Source: Glycomyces paridis
GTDB lineage: Bacteria > Actinomycetota > Actinomycetes > Mycobacteriales > Micromonosporaceae
Assembly (NCBI RefSeq): GCF_004912155.1
Contig: NZ_STGX01000004.1
Coordinates: 268,162-314,265, forward strand
Direction: 5' to 3'
Length of the DNA: 46,104 nucleotides
Shown: piece by piece, positions 9,592 through 17,630 of the stretch
Position numbering within the stretch: position 1 is the stretch's first letter
Layout: each line of letters opens with the position of its first letter
Notes under the pieces: generated by a model
The model's input: only the letters and a program-made list of their open reading frames with translations
What the model was told of the DNA's origin: nothing
Database searches by the model: none
Translations under genes and position numbers: made by a program

Positions 9592-10838
9592 GGCAGCTCC
9601 GCTTCGATGGTGGTGGGCCCGCCGAGCGGGCTGGTGAGGTGGAAGTCGCCGTCGACGGAGCGGACGCGGTCGGCGAGGCCGCGCAGGCCGGTGCCGCCGT
9701 GGGGGTCGGCGCCGCCGCGTCCGTCGTCGGTGATGCGCAGGTGGAGGCGGTCGCCTCGGCAGGTGACGTCGACGGCGGCGGTCTGGGCGCCGGAGTGTCT
9801 GGCGGCGTTGGTGAGCGCTTCGGAGACGACGAAGTAGGCGACCGCTTCGACGTCGCGGGCGGCCCTGCGGTCCATGTCGACGCGCAGGCGCACCGGGACG
9901 GGCGAGCGGGCGGCGACGGCGGAGAGGGCCGCGTCGAGGCCGCGGTCTTCGAGGACGGCGGGGTGGAGGCCGCGCACGAGGTCACGCAGTTCGGTGAGGA
10001 CCTGTTTGGCCTCTTCGTGGGCTTGTTCGAGGGCGCGGGTGCCGGCTTCGGGGAGGTCGGGGAGGGTGGCGCGGGCGATGCCGAGGTTCATGGCGAGGGA
10101 GGTGAGGCGCTGCTGCGCGCCGTCGTGGAGGTCGCGTTCGATGCGGCGTCGCTCGGCATCCGCGGCGTCTACAGTGGAGTTTCGGCTGGCGGCAAGGTCG
10201 GTGACGCGCAGTTCGAGTGCTTCGGCGCGGCTGGTGCCGAGGAGCTGGCGGGCCATGAGCGCGTCGAGCGCGGCCAGGCCGCGGGTGACCCACGGCGCGG
10301 CGAGGAGCACGCCGATGCCGACGACACCCATGATCCAGTGCCGCAGGCCCACACCGGAACCGATGGCCAGCAGCGGGGCGGTGATCATCGCCGCCCCTGC
10401 GGCCCATGCGGTCAGGGCGAGGAACGCGGCGACGAAGCCGTACACCCCGGCCGTGCAGTGGTAGGCGAAGTGGCGCCAGGTCTTGGGGTTGCGGACGGTG
10501 GCGAGGAGGGCGCGCGGCGCGAACGTCACCGGTTGGGCGTAGAGCCCTTCTGGCCACGCGGCGTTGAGGAACGCGGCGTGGCGGGAGCGCTGCACGACGG
10601 TGAGCCCGGCGCTGAGGACCAGGATGCCGACGCCCGCCGCGAACGGGAGGACGACGGTGACGAGCCCGGCGAGGCCGACGGCGACGAGGGTGAGGATCGC
10701 GATGCCGCCGAGCGACCCGACGGCCGCCCCGGTGACGAGGTGCATGAGGGAGCGCCAGGTCGGGCCCGCCCACAGGGCCCGCAGTGCGGCGAGCGGCAGT
10801 CCCCGCCAGGGGATCGCTTGAGTCGCTGAGATGTCCAT
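9579..10838 (-). CDS. Sensor histidine kinase (HisKA_3 type)
   Basis: A 419-residue membrane kinase partnered with the response regulator at 8932. The N-terminal part (about 30-200) is a four-helix actinobacterial 'sensor' domain. A short coiled coil leads into the HisKA_3 dimerisation box ERDLHDGAQQRL, with phospho-acceptor H238. The ATPase domain follows, with ALTNAARHSGA (N box), DDGRGGAD (G1) and GTGLRGLADRV (G2). This is the LiaS/DesK-like class that often answers to envelope stress. The ATG at 10838 is favoured over the upstream frame extension, which is low-complexity. First gene of a three-gene operon. Confidence 0.93.
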   Translation of the reverse strand: MDISATQAIPWRGLPLAALRALWAGPTWRSLMHLVTGAAVGSLGGIAILTLVAVGLAGLVTVVLPFAAGVGILVLSAGLTVVQRSRHAAFLNAAWPEGLYAQPVTFAPRALLATVRNPKTWRHFAYHCTAGVYGFVAAFLALTAWAAGAAMITAPLLAIGSGVGLRHWIMGVVGIGVLLAAPWVTRGLAALDALMARQLLGTSRAEALELRVTDLAASRNSTVDAADAERRRIERDLHDGAQQRLTSLAMNLGIARATLPDLPEAGTRALEQAHEEAKQVLTELRDLVRGLHPAVLEDRGLDAALSAVAARSPVPVRLRVDMDRRAARDVEAVAYFVVSEALTNAARHSGAQTAAVDVTCRGDRLHLRITDDGRGGADPHGGTGLRGLADRVRSVDGDFHLTSPLGGPTTIEAELPCAS

Positions 10839-10945
10839 GCCTGAACAGTAGATTCGCGCCGGGCCGACCGCATTGCCGCAGGCTTCCGACCTCGAGGTGA
10901 GGTTTTCTCCACCCCCGGAGCGGGCGTGGGCGCCCCCGCGCACGC

Positions 10946-10978
10946 GAGCGGTCCCCGCCCGGCGGGCGGGGACCGCTC
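10946..10978 (-). terminator. Perfect hairpin terminator
   Basis: A 15-bp perfect inverted repeat (10946-10960 with 10964-10978) around a GGC loop. It lies about 50 bp downstream of the small secreted protein gene and separates it from the kinase operon promoter. Confidence 0.75.
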
Positions 10979-11027
10979 TATCGCCCTGGTGCCGTGATGA
11001 GTCCGCCGCCGCGGACCCGATGGCGGC

Positions 11028-11402
11028 CTACTCGGAGAACCAGCTGGAGGTGACGGTGTTGCCGCCCTCGCCGTTCCAGGTGAGGACCATGATGTATTCG
11101 TGGGTCGAGAGGATGTCGTACGAGCCCACGTCGCACCCGCTGTCGCCTCCGTCGTCCACGGTGAGCACCGTCGTGATCGTCAGGCCCCCCTTCCTGCGCT
11201 CCTTGAGGTAGCCGGTCACACCGTGGCCGTCAGCCTTGTTGTCGCAGACTTTGAAGTCGTCGCCGTCGTCGATGTGCGTCATCGAGCCCAGGCTCGAACC
11301 GATGTAGCGGTCCGCGGCCGCGGCGGGCGCGGCGGCGAAGCCGAGCACGGCCAGCGCGGTCGCGCCGATCACGGCGGAACGGGTGAGCGGGTTCCGGCTC
11401 AT
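11028..11402 (-). CDS. Small secreted protein, function unknown
   Basis: A 124-residue preprotein. Residues 1-32 are a clear Sec signal peptide: MSRNPLTRSAV, a hydrophobic core, then AAPAAAA-DRY. The mature part of about 90 residues is acidic and Gly-rich with two cysteines (CDNKADG and SGCDVGS) that could form one disulfide. It has alternating hydrophobic strands suggesting a small beta fold. AAAGGA lies 8 nt before the ATG. No family recognised. Its neighbour at 11512 is another surface-exposed protein on the same strand, but 109 bp separate them. Confidence 0.8.
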   Translation of the reverse strand: MSRNPLTRSAVIGATALAVLGFAAAPAAAADRYIGSSLGSMTHIDDGDDFKVCDNKADGHGVTGYLKERRKGGLTITTVLTVDDGGDSGCDVGSYDILSTHEYIMVLTWNGEGGNTVTSSWFSE

Positions 11403-11511
11403 GGTCGATCCTTTCTCTTCGGAGGTCGGGCTCGCGCGCCGGCCACCCGGCGCCGCTTCGAGGCCCCGGCGCATGGTACTCAAGCGCGCCAAGGGAACAC
11501 GGCCTGCGAGG

Positions 11512-12126
11512 TCATTCGCAGGCGGTGCCGTCCCCGTCGCGGTCGAGGTGGGAGCCGTAGCCGGGTTCGCCCGCGTGGATGGGTGCGGCGCCTGCGGCGC
11601 GGACGGCGTCGCAGTTCTTGTAGTAGACGTCGCCGGAGTCGCCGTCGTCCCCGCCGTCATCGCCTCCGCCGCCGCCGCCGGAGGACGAGGTGTCCTCGCA
11701 GGCCTCGCCGTCGCCGTCCCCGTCGAGGCCCGCCCGGTAGCCGGGGTCGTCCTCGTAGAGGGGCGCGGCGCCCGCGTCCCGGGCGTCGTCGCAGTTGTCG
11801 TAGTAGACCTCCGGTTCGGGTTCGGGCTCGGGTTCCGGCTCGGCGGCTTCGGTCGGCGCCGCCGAGGTCGTCGGTTCGGTTTCGGTGGGCGAGGGTTCGG
11901 ACGTGGAGGGCGCGGCGGTGGTCGCTTCCTCGGTGGTCGCCTCGACGGTGCCGGTGTCGGCGAACGAGTCCGGGTCGGAGTTGTCGCCGCCGATCATGCT
12001 CAGGATTCCGGCGCAGCACAGCACCGGTACGACCAGGATCGAGATGACGGCGCTCTTCTCGCCGGTGGAGAGTTGCGACCAGGGCTTGACGCCCTTGCGC
12101 GGGGGGCCTTGCGGGGGAACGGACAT
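11512..12126 (-). CDS. Membrane-anchored protein with two Excalibur calcium-binding domains
   Basis: A 204-residue surface protein. The N-terminus is cytoplasmic and Pro/Lys-rich (1-26), then one transmembrane helix (about 27-48, VISILVVPVLCCAGILSM). A Thr/Ser/Glu/Pro-rich spacer with an (EP) run follows (about 55-105), then two Excalibur modules (about 106-143 and 166-204). Each module reads YY.NC..AR.AGAAP......GY...LD.DGDG.ACE, the DxDxDG calcium loop bracketed by two cysteines. A Gly/Asp-rich linker joins them. Excalibur domains bind calcium and sit on extracellular proteins. GGAG precedes the ATG. Confidence 0.92.
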   Translation of the reverse strand: MSVPPQGPPRKGVKPWSQLSTGEKSAVISILVVPVLCCAGILSMIGGDNSDPDSFADTGTVEATTEEATTAAPSTSEPSPTETEPTTSAAPTEAAEPEPEPEPEPEVYYDNCDDARDAGAAPLYEDDPGYRAGLDGDGDGEACEDTSSSGGGGGGDDGGDDGDSGDVYYKNCDAVRAAGAAPIHAGEPGYGSHLDRDGDGTACE

Positions 12127-12341
12127 GTCGGCTCCGATGGGGAAGGGTGCAGGTGCGGGAGGTATCCAGCACGCTATGCCTCATCGGGCCCTTGGAGAAT
12201 CCTCTGCGCGGTCGACCGGTCACCGGCCGTTGGTACTCCCCCGATCGGGCGATCCCAGATCGTGCGCATCAGACGAAACGGGCATGGCTTGGACGAGCAC
12301 CGGTCGGCCGCCTCCGCACTCTGTCGATACGGGGCGGCCGC

Positions 12342-12372
12342 GACGGCCCGCGACGGCCGGCGCGGGCCCGTC
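12342..12372 (-). terminator. GC-rich hairpin, probable terminator
   Basis: GACGGCCCGCG (12342-12352) pairs with CGCGGGCCCGTC (12361-12372) with one bulge. It lies 37 bp past the stop of the fulvocin-related gene. Confidence 0.5.
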
Positions 12373-12408
12373 ACGGGTCGGGCTCCGCGTCGGCCGTCGC
12401 GCGGCGCG

Positions 12409-13362
12409 CTAACCGGACCAGTGGCAGTGGCCGTTGCACAGGTAGGCCCAGAAGGAGCCGCAGTCCTCGATGCGTTCGCAGTCGGCCTTGCGGCAGTGCG
12501 ATTCATCGCCGCAGAAGTCGTCCTCGGTAGAGCAGCTGCACAGCTCGCTGGCGGCGCCGACGGCGTCGGGCGCGCCCAGAACCGCCAGGAGCAGCCCGGA
12601 CTCCTGGATCCCGAAGGCCGCGACCGCGTCCGCCTTGAGGTCCTGGAGGGCTGCGTGGCGTTCGGCCTCCGGCAGCGTCAGCACCTCCTGCACGGCGAGC
12701 AGGTCCTCGGCTTTCGCGATGACCTCGACCTGCTCGGCGGTGAGCCGGCGGCTCTGGCGGTACCGGTCGAGGTGGTCGAGCCACAACTGCGTGCGCGTCT
12801 CAGGCGGGAGCTCGTGGTGGACAGCGCGCCGGTATGGCACCGGGAGGGCGGCGATCGAGTCGAAGTCCTCGGGAAGTGAGCCGCGGTTGGCCTCGAGCCA
12901 GTCGCGGATCTCCCGGCCTTGGACGTCCTCGGCGAAGGCCGGGGAGCGGCCGGCGAGGACGATGCCCGCCGCGGCGCCCAGGCCGGTGCCGATCCTCAGG
13001 AAGCCCTTGCGGCTCAGCCCGTTGCCGGTGGCCCGCGCGGCCTCCTCCCGGTCGCCGAAGGCCCGCAGCAGCCGGATGGTGTCGCGCGGGCCGAGCCTTC
13101 GGGCCAGTTGCAGCGCCATCGGTTTGCCGGTCCAGGCGCGGACGCGGCCGCCGCGCACGCGCAGGAGCGTCGGCTCGAACGGCGCCTCGGCGCCGAACGC
13201 CTTCCGGCGCCAGGCCTCTACCTGGTCGCTGCGCAGCGGTTTCACTTCGAGCTTGTCGCCGCATGCCTCTTCGACCGCGGCCGCGATGGTGCGGCAGCTG
13301 CCGCAGGACGCGTCGAACGCCATGATCCAGCGCGGTTCGGTGCCGGTCGTGTCGCGTGACAA
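12409..13362 (-). CDS. Bacteriocin fulvocin C-related protein
   Basis: A 317-residue protein in three parts. Residues 10-100 form a thioredoxin-like domain with DASCGSC (C20, C23), resembling DUF393-type thiol proteins. About 115-140 is a hydrophobic segment preceded by LSRKGFLRIG, a Tat-like or membrane-anchor sequence lacking the second Arg of a true twin-Arg motif. The rest is helical, ending in a 44-residue tail with eight cysteines and a final CHWSG. Fulvocin C of Myxococcus fulvus is a 45-residue bacteriocin with eight cysteines, and actinobacterial proteins of this layout are named after it. TTG at 13362 is the start because GGAGG lies 6 nt before it. Whether the tail is released or toxic is unknown. 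Confidence 0.8.
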   Translation of the reverse strand: MSRDTTGTEPRWIMAFDASCGSCRTIAAAVEEACGDKLEVKPLRSDQVEAWRRKAFGAEAPFEPTLLRVRGGRVRAWTGKPMALQLARRLGPRDTIRLLRAFGDREEAARATGNGLSRKGFLRIGTGLGAAAGIVLAGRSPAFAEDVQGREIRDWLEANRGSLPEDFDSIAALPVPYRRAVHHELPPETRTQLWLDHLDRYRQSRRLTAEQVEVIAKAEDLLAVQEVLTLPEAERHAALQDLKADAVAAFGIQESGLLLAVLGAPDAVGAASELCSCSTEDDFCGDESHCRKADCERIEDCGSFWAYLCNGHCHWSG

Positions 13363-13890
13363 TTCGTACCTCCAAAGGTGGTTCGGACGGTGCCCGGCGA
13401 GACTAAGCGACATGACGTGCACGTGTGCCGATATCGGGCGATCGATGCCGATCGGTCCGCAGGCGTCCAGCGCGAACGCGAGGGACGGGCTCCCTTGGCG
13501 GCGATTCGGTGTTGGCCGCCGATCCATTCGCTGATCGGCGGGTTCGGAATCGACCATTCGGCGGGTGCGCACGTCAGCGGTGTACCGCTATTCCTGAAAG
13601 GGTCGGAGCCGGTTGAGAATTAACGCGGGACCGTGCAACCAATGGCGCCGCATATAGCGTCGGCTCAGGCCCGACTGGCGATCGGAGTCGGGCGGAATGG
13701 CCTGGTCCGGGCGCCGTCGCGTCGTGTGGGACTTTCCCCCGAATAGCGAAGTGTCACTTCATGAATCAGTGCGGTGACTGCAAGTAGTTTGAAAACTTCA
13801 GAGTTTTCTAGGCAACTTCAGCCGTCCGTGCGAGCGTCTTCCATCCGACACGGGACAAACCCCTGGTACCGACCGAGAGGTATTTCTTCC
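13363..13890. other. Divergent intergenic region
   Basis: 528 bp between the fulvocin-related gene (minus) and the PhyH gene (plus). Open frames inside have no codon bias. From about 13590 to 13880 it is AT-richer than the coding DNA and holds the two dyads listed separately. Promoters for both genes are expected here, but no clear -35/-10 pair stands out. Confidence 0.5.
13748..13808 (+). promoter_or_regulatory. Two palindromes upstream of the PhyH gene
   Basis: GAAGTG-T-CACTTC is a perfect palindrome at 13748-13760. GAAAACT-TCAG-AGTTTTC is a perfect 7-bp inverted repeat at 13791-13808. Both sit 80-140 bp ahead of the ATG at 13891, a usual place for operators. The cognate regulators are unknown. 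Confidence 0.45.
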
Positions 13891-14775
13891 ATGACCGCGA
13901 ATACTGCGTTCGACACTGCGGCCCTCACCGCTGAGCAGCATGAGGCGTTCAACCGCGACGGCTACCTGATGATCCGGGGAGTGCTCGACGCCGACGAGGT
14001 CGCGCGATATGCCGAAGTACTCGACCGCCTCTACATCGAAGAACGTGACGCGGGTCGGCTCAACGATACCGGCGGCATGCACTTGTTGAGCGCCATCAGG
14101 TCGGCACCGGAGCTGGCGGAACTGCTCGACCACCCGAAGACGTTCCACTATGTCTGGTCGACCATCGGTTGGAACGTGCACGCCCATCACTCTCATCTGG
14201 ACGTCAACCCGAAGGTCCACGAGCAGCAGCCCTACCGGTTCCGCTGGCACCAGGACGGCGGCCGCCAGAACAAGGACATGGAGACCGAGGTGAAGCCGCG
14301 CCTCTCGGTGAAGCTCGCCTATTTCCTGTCCGACCTCTCCGAGACCGGCCGCGGCGCCACGAAGATCATCCCCGGATCCCACCTCCTCAACCGCATCGAC
14401 GGCCCGCCGCGCGCCGACATCGAGTGGCCCGAGCCCGAGGGCGCCATCGAGGTCACCGGCGAGCCCGGCGACGTCCTGTTCTTCGACCGGCGCCTGTTCC
14501 ACGCCGCCTCGCACAACTACTCCGACGTCACCCGCAAGATCGCGTTCTTCGGGTACACCCCCCGCTGGATCCGCATCCGCGACGACATCGAGAACCTGCC
14601 GGGCCAGTCCTGGTGGAACGACATCACCCCGATCCAGCAGCAGATGCTCGGCGGGTTCGCCGAGACCGGCGACCACGCCTGGGGCTTCCACTTCGAGGAC
14701 ACCCCGCTGTACCTCTGGCTCGAAGAGCGGGGCCTCCTCGACCGGAACAACCCGCCGCTCAAGCCCGAGCGCTAG
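13891..14775 (+). CDS. Phytanoyl-CoA dioxygenase (PhyH) family oxygenase
   Basis: A 294-residue Fe(II)/2-oxoglutarate-dependent oxygenase. The iron triad is visible as H120-x-D122 in FRWHQDGG and a distal His in FDRRLFHAASHN (H204 most likely). R215 in DVTRKIAFF is the expected 2-oxoglutarate anchor. The opening LTAEQHEAFNRDGYLMIRGVLDADEV is the standard PhyH N-terminus. PhyH enzymes hydroxylate small metabolites, ectoine or acyl-CoA among others; the substrate cannot be read here. GAGAGG lies upstream of the ATG at 13891. Monocistronic, followed by a good terminator. Confidence 0.92.
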   Translation: MTANTAFDTAALTAEQHEAFNRDGYLMIRGVLDADEVARYAEVLDRLYIEERDAGRLNDTGGMHLLSAIRSAPELAELLDHPKTFHYVWSTIGWNVHAHHSHLDVNPKVHEQQPYRFRWHQDGGRQNKDMETEVKPRLSVKLAYFLSDLSETGRGATKIIPGSHLLNRIDGPPRADIEWPEPEGAIEVTGEPGDVLFFDRRLFHAASHNYSDVTRKIAFFGYTPRWIRIRDDIENLPGQSWWNDITPIQQQMLGGFAETGDHAWGFHFEDTPLYLWLEERGLLDRNNPPLKPER

Positions 14776-14792
14776 AGCGGTCAAGTCCGCAA

Positions 14793-14830
14793 GGGCCCGT
14801 CGCCTTCCCGGAAGCGGGAGCGGCGGGCCC
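14793..14830 (+). terminator. Hairpin terminator after the PhyH gene
   Basis: An 11-bp stem (14793-14803 with 14820-14830, one G-T pair), with a further CCCG/CGGG pairing inside, 17 bp after the stop. Confidence 0.7.
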
Positions 14831-15069
14831 GTTCGTTTCGGGCGCGTCACCGCGGCGGCGGGCGGGCATGTGGGCGCGTGCAGTGGTGATCCGTAATGGC
14901 GGTGGGTCGCGTGACATCGCCACGGCGGTCGCGGCGACGGTACGGCCGTGGCGTACGGGGCGGCGGAGTCGGTTCGGGGGCGCGCCGGTTCGAAGCGGCG
15001 AAACGCGAATTCAGCTGAATGTAAGCGTCATTCGCGTTGCCGACGGCGTCGCCGCGGCAGAATGCCTTC

Positions 15070-15846
15070 ATGGACGAGCTCCCCTTCGCCTTCGCGCTCA
15101 TCGCCGGCGCCGTGGCCGCGGTGAACCCCTGCGGGTTCGCCCTGCTGCCGGTCTACGCCGGCTTCCTCATCAGCGGCGAACCGGGCGAACAGGTCACGCG
15201 CAGACAGGCGCTCGCCAGGGCGGGCCTGTTCGCACTCGCCTTGACGACCGGCTTCGTCGCGGTCTTCGGCGCCTTCGGTCTCGCCGTCTCCTTCGTCGCG
15301 GTGAACCTGGCGGCGGTCCTGCCCTGGATCACCGTGCTCGTGGGTGCGGCGGTCGCCGCCGCGGGCGCGTGGATGCTGCTCGGACGGGAGCTGCCCTCCT
15401 TCCTGCCGCGCATCGGCGGACGCGCGGTCCACCGCTCTTTCGGCTCGATGGCCGTGTTCGGCCTGCTGTACGCGCTCGCGTCGTTGTCGTGCACCGTCGC
15501 CCCGTTCCTCGCGGTGACGGCGCAGACCTTCCGCTCGGCCTCCGTCCTCGGCGGGACACTGGTGTTCCTGGCCTACGCGCTCGGCATGGCCCTGGTCGTC
15601 GGCGCCGTCTCGGTCGCCATCGCCCTCGCGCGCCAGGGCCTGGTCGTCTGGATGAAGCGGCAGTACTCGAAGGTGACGCGGGCCGTGGGGGTCCTGCTGC
15701 TCGCCGCCGGCCTGTACGTGGCGTACTACGGCTGGTGGGACATGCGAGTCCTCGCCGGAGGCGACCCTTCCGACCCCGTGGTCGAAGGGGCGCGCACGGT
15801 GCAGCGGTTCCTCGAGGAGACGGTGCGGTCGGTGTTCGGCGGTTGA
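15070..15846 (+). CDS. ccdA: CcdA-type cytochrome c biogenesis / thiol-electron transport membrane protein
   Basis: A 258-residue six-helix membrane protein of the CcdA/DsbD transmembrane family. It passes reducing equivalents from cytoplasmic thioredoxin across the membrane to an extracytoplasmic thioredoxin-like protein. The reactive cysteines are C21 in AAVNPCGFALLP and C141 in ASLSCTVAPF, at the expected places in the first and fourth helices. The ATG at 15070 begins MDELPFAFAL just before helix 1; the longer frame adds an unsupported leader. It converges with a TlpA-like lipoprotein gene 34 bp away, its natural partner. Confidence 0.92.
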   Translation: MDELPFAFALIAGAVAAVNPCGFALLPVYAGFLISGEPGEQVTRRQALARAGLFALALTTGFVAVFGAFGLAVSFVAVNLAAVLPWITVLVGAAVAAAGAWMLLGRELPSFLPRIGGRAVHRSFGSMAVFGLLYALASLSCTVAPFLAVTAQTFRSASVLGGTLVFLAYALGMALVVGAVSVAIALARQGLVVWMKRQYSKVTRAVGVLLLAAGLYVAYYGWWDMRVLAGGDPSDPVVEGARTVQRFLEETVRSVFGG

Positions 15847-15880
15847 ACGTCCTTGCCCCGCAATGGTCGAGGGTCCGGGT

Positions 15881-16462
15881 TCAGGAAAGGCCCGCGACCT
15901 TCTCGTCGAGCTCGTCGGCCGAGAACGAGCCGACGTCTGCGATCTCGCCCGCCGAGTCCAGCAGCACGTACGTGCTCTGCGAGGTCACCCCGAACCGGGT
16001 CCACAACTCGCCGTCGGGGCTCTGCAAGTGCGTCGCCTCACCGGTGCCGGTGTCCGCCACGAACTGCTGACGCTGCTCGTCGGTGCTGTCGTGGTACAGA
16101 CCGGTTCCGGCCACGCCGACGACCGCGACCCGATCCCCGTGCGCGCCGATCAGCGCGGCCACGTCCGGCCCCTGGCTCTGGCAGATCGGGCAGTCCTCCT
16201 GCCAGAACCACAGCACCGCAGGAGCACCGGCGAGCGATGCGCCCTCGAAGTCGTCACCGTCGACTGTGGTGGCGGTGAAGTCGAGCAGTTCGGGAACGGC
16301 CATCGGGGCCTCGGACGCCGTCTCGTCTTGTGCCTCGGCGGTGGTCTGCGCGGATATGGCCTCCTCCGTCGGATCGGCCTCGGGTTCTCCTGAACCGCAG
16401 GCCGAGAGAACGAGAACGACCGCCGCTGCGGCGGCCGCCGCGCTGATGGCTGAGCGAAGCAT
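15881..16462 (-). CDS. TlpA/ResA-like thioredoxin-fold lipoprotein
   Basis: A 193-residue secreted redoxin. The signal peptide ends in the lipobox LSAC (C22), so the mature protein is lipid-anchored outside the membrane. A polar linker runs to about residue 52. The thioredoxin domain has VLWFWQEDCPICQSQGPDV (C91, C94), then a GV.G strand and TYVLLDSAG near the cis-Pro region. The CPIC active site is unusual beside CxPC of TlpA but occurs in actinobacterial DsbE/MPT53-like proteins. It probably takes electrons from CcdA, encoded convergently. AAAGGAAGG precedes the ATG at 16462. Confidence 0.9.
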   Translation of the reverse strand: MLRSAISAAAAAAAVVLVLSACGSGEPEADPTEEAISAQTTAEAQDETASEAPMAVPELLDFTATTVDGDDFEGASLAGAPAVLWFWQEDCPICQSQGPDVAALIGAHGDRVAVVGVAGTGLYHDSTDEQRQQFVADTGTGEATHLQSPDGELWTRFGVTSQSTYVLLDSAGEIADVGSFSADELDEKVAGLS

Positions 16463-16574
16463 CGCAGCCTTCCTTTCGTCTGTGTGCCGACCACTCCATC
16501 CTGCCGGTTCGGGCCGCCTTGCGAGACTTGGAATCCTTACGATCCGGTGAAGCCTGCCGGGGCGCCGTCGGACC

Positions 16575-17375
16575 TCAATTGCGGTTTGGGCCCACGATCT
16601 CGATCTCGGGTCCTGCGACACCGCTGATGACCGGGGTTCGCAGGATCGGCGAGGACGCCGCACCGTCGGGAGTCGCCGGAATCGCATCGGACGAAGCGTC
16701 GTGGACGACCGGGAGCCGCTTCCAGTGGAGCACCGTGCGGAGCTGGCCCGCCGCATGTCGGATCGCGGGATCGGCGGCGGACCGCATGGCGGCTTCGAAC
16801 GCCCGGGTCTCGTGGGTGAGCCGCATGGCCCTGGCGCGCGTGTCGGCGAGTTCGATGGCGGTTTCGCGTTGACCGGATTCGGAGAGCAACACCAGAACCG
16901 GGCGGAAGCTGCCGACCTTCTCACGTGCCTCGGCGCTGCCCGGCCTCGATCCGGGCACCTTTTCCAGGCGCACTTCCGAACGGACCCGGGTGAGGTCGAG
17001 GGCCTTGGGGGCTCGGCGTCCCGGCTTCACCACCTTCAGCTCTGAGCCGTTGAGGTACAAGAGATCGCCTGCGCGCGATCGAATCGCGTATCCGAAGCCG
17101 AGCGGGCCGATCAGGAACACGAGCCCGAACACGACACCCGTGCCTTCGTAGGACAATCCGGTGCCGCCGGAGCGGCGGGCGGTTGAACTGTGATAGCTCG
17201 TCCAGTCGAATCCGCCGTTGGCGTTCGCCAGGGCCACGGATACGACGATCAGTGCGATCCCCAGGCAGGCGCCGATGATCCGCATCCTGCGCACGAAGGT
17301 GGCCGTATCCTCGGGGTCGAGAGAAGCCCCGACTCGTGACACCATGCGCTGAGCGCTGAATAGGCTGTCGGACAT
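16575..17375 (-). CDS. Hypothetical two-helix membrane protein
   Basis: A 266-residue protein with two transmembrane helices (about 32-52, RIIGACLGIALIVVSVALANA, and about 82-102, VVFGLVFLIGPLGFGYAI). A cytoplasmic domain of about 160 residues follows, with a beta-hairpin-like start (DLLYLNGSELKVVKP). It is reminiscent of bacterial PH-like domains, but I cannot assign a family. The start is ATG at 17375, with AGG a few bases upstream; an ATG at 17390 would add five residues. Divergent from the aldo/keto reductase gene. Confidence 0.75.
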   Translation of the reverse strand: MSDSLFSAQRMVSRVGASLDPEDTATFVRRMRIIGACLGIALIVVSVALANANGGFDWTSYHSSTARRSGGTGLSYEGTGVVFGLVFLIGPLGFGYAIRSRAGDLLYLNGSELKVVKPGRRAPKALDLTRVRSEVRLEKVPGSRPGSAEAREKVGSFRPVLVLLSESGQRETAIELADTRARAMRLTHETRAFEAAMRSAADPAIRHAAGQLRTVLHWKRLPVVHDASSDAIPATPDGAASSPILRTPVISGVAGPEIEIVGPNRN

Positions 17376-17592
17376 AAGACCTGATCCCATCGGTCGGGGG
17401 AGGCAATCCGCCGATCTTATGCGACTGCCGCCGGTGTCCTTCCAGAGGGCGTTTCGAGGCGATGGGACCAACTCGGTTCCTCCCGCCCGGACAGCGGGCC
17501 GGAGCCGACCTCGAGACCGACACGACCGTGTCGATCGACGCCGCCGTCGATCGGCTGCCGGCCCTCGATGCGAAGCACTCCTGAAACCGGAT

Positions 17593-17623
17593 TTGACTTG
17601 GAGCGCACTCCAGGTCCTAGCGT
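17593..17623 (+). promoter_or_regulatory. MerR-type promoter/operator of the aldo/keto reductase gene
   Basis: TTGACT (17593-17598) and TAGCGT (17618-17623) are separated by 19 bp, the over-long spacer typical of MerR-family control. The spacer contains the dyad ACTTGGAG-CGCA-less centre-CTCCAGGT (17596-17615, one mismatch between arms). The ATG at 17631 lies only 8 nt past the -10, so the transcript should be leaderless. No MerR gene lies nearby in the window. Confidence 0.8.
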
Positions 17624-17630
17624 CGAGGGC

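Noticed and set aside
13378..13623. 81-codon plus-strand open frame in the divergent intergenic region
   Set aside because: No ribosome site, Arg/Gly-rich composition, and it overlaps the expected promoter region of the fulvocin-related gene.
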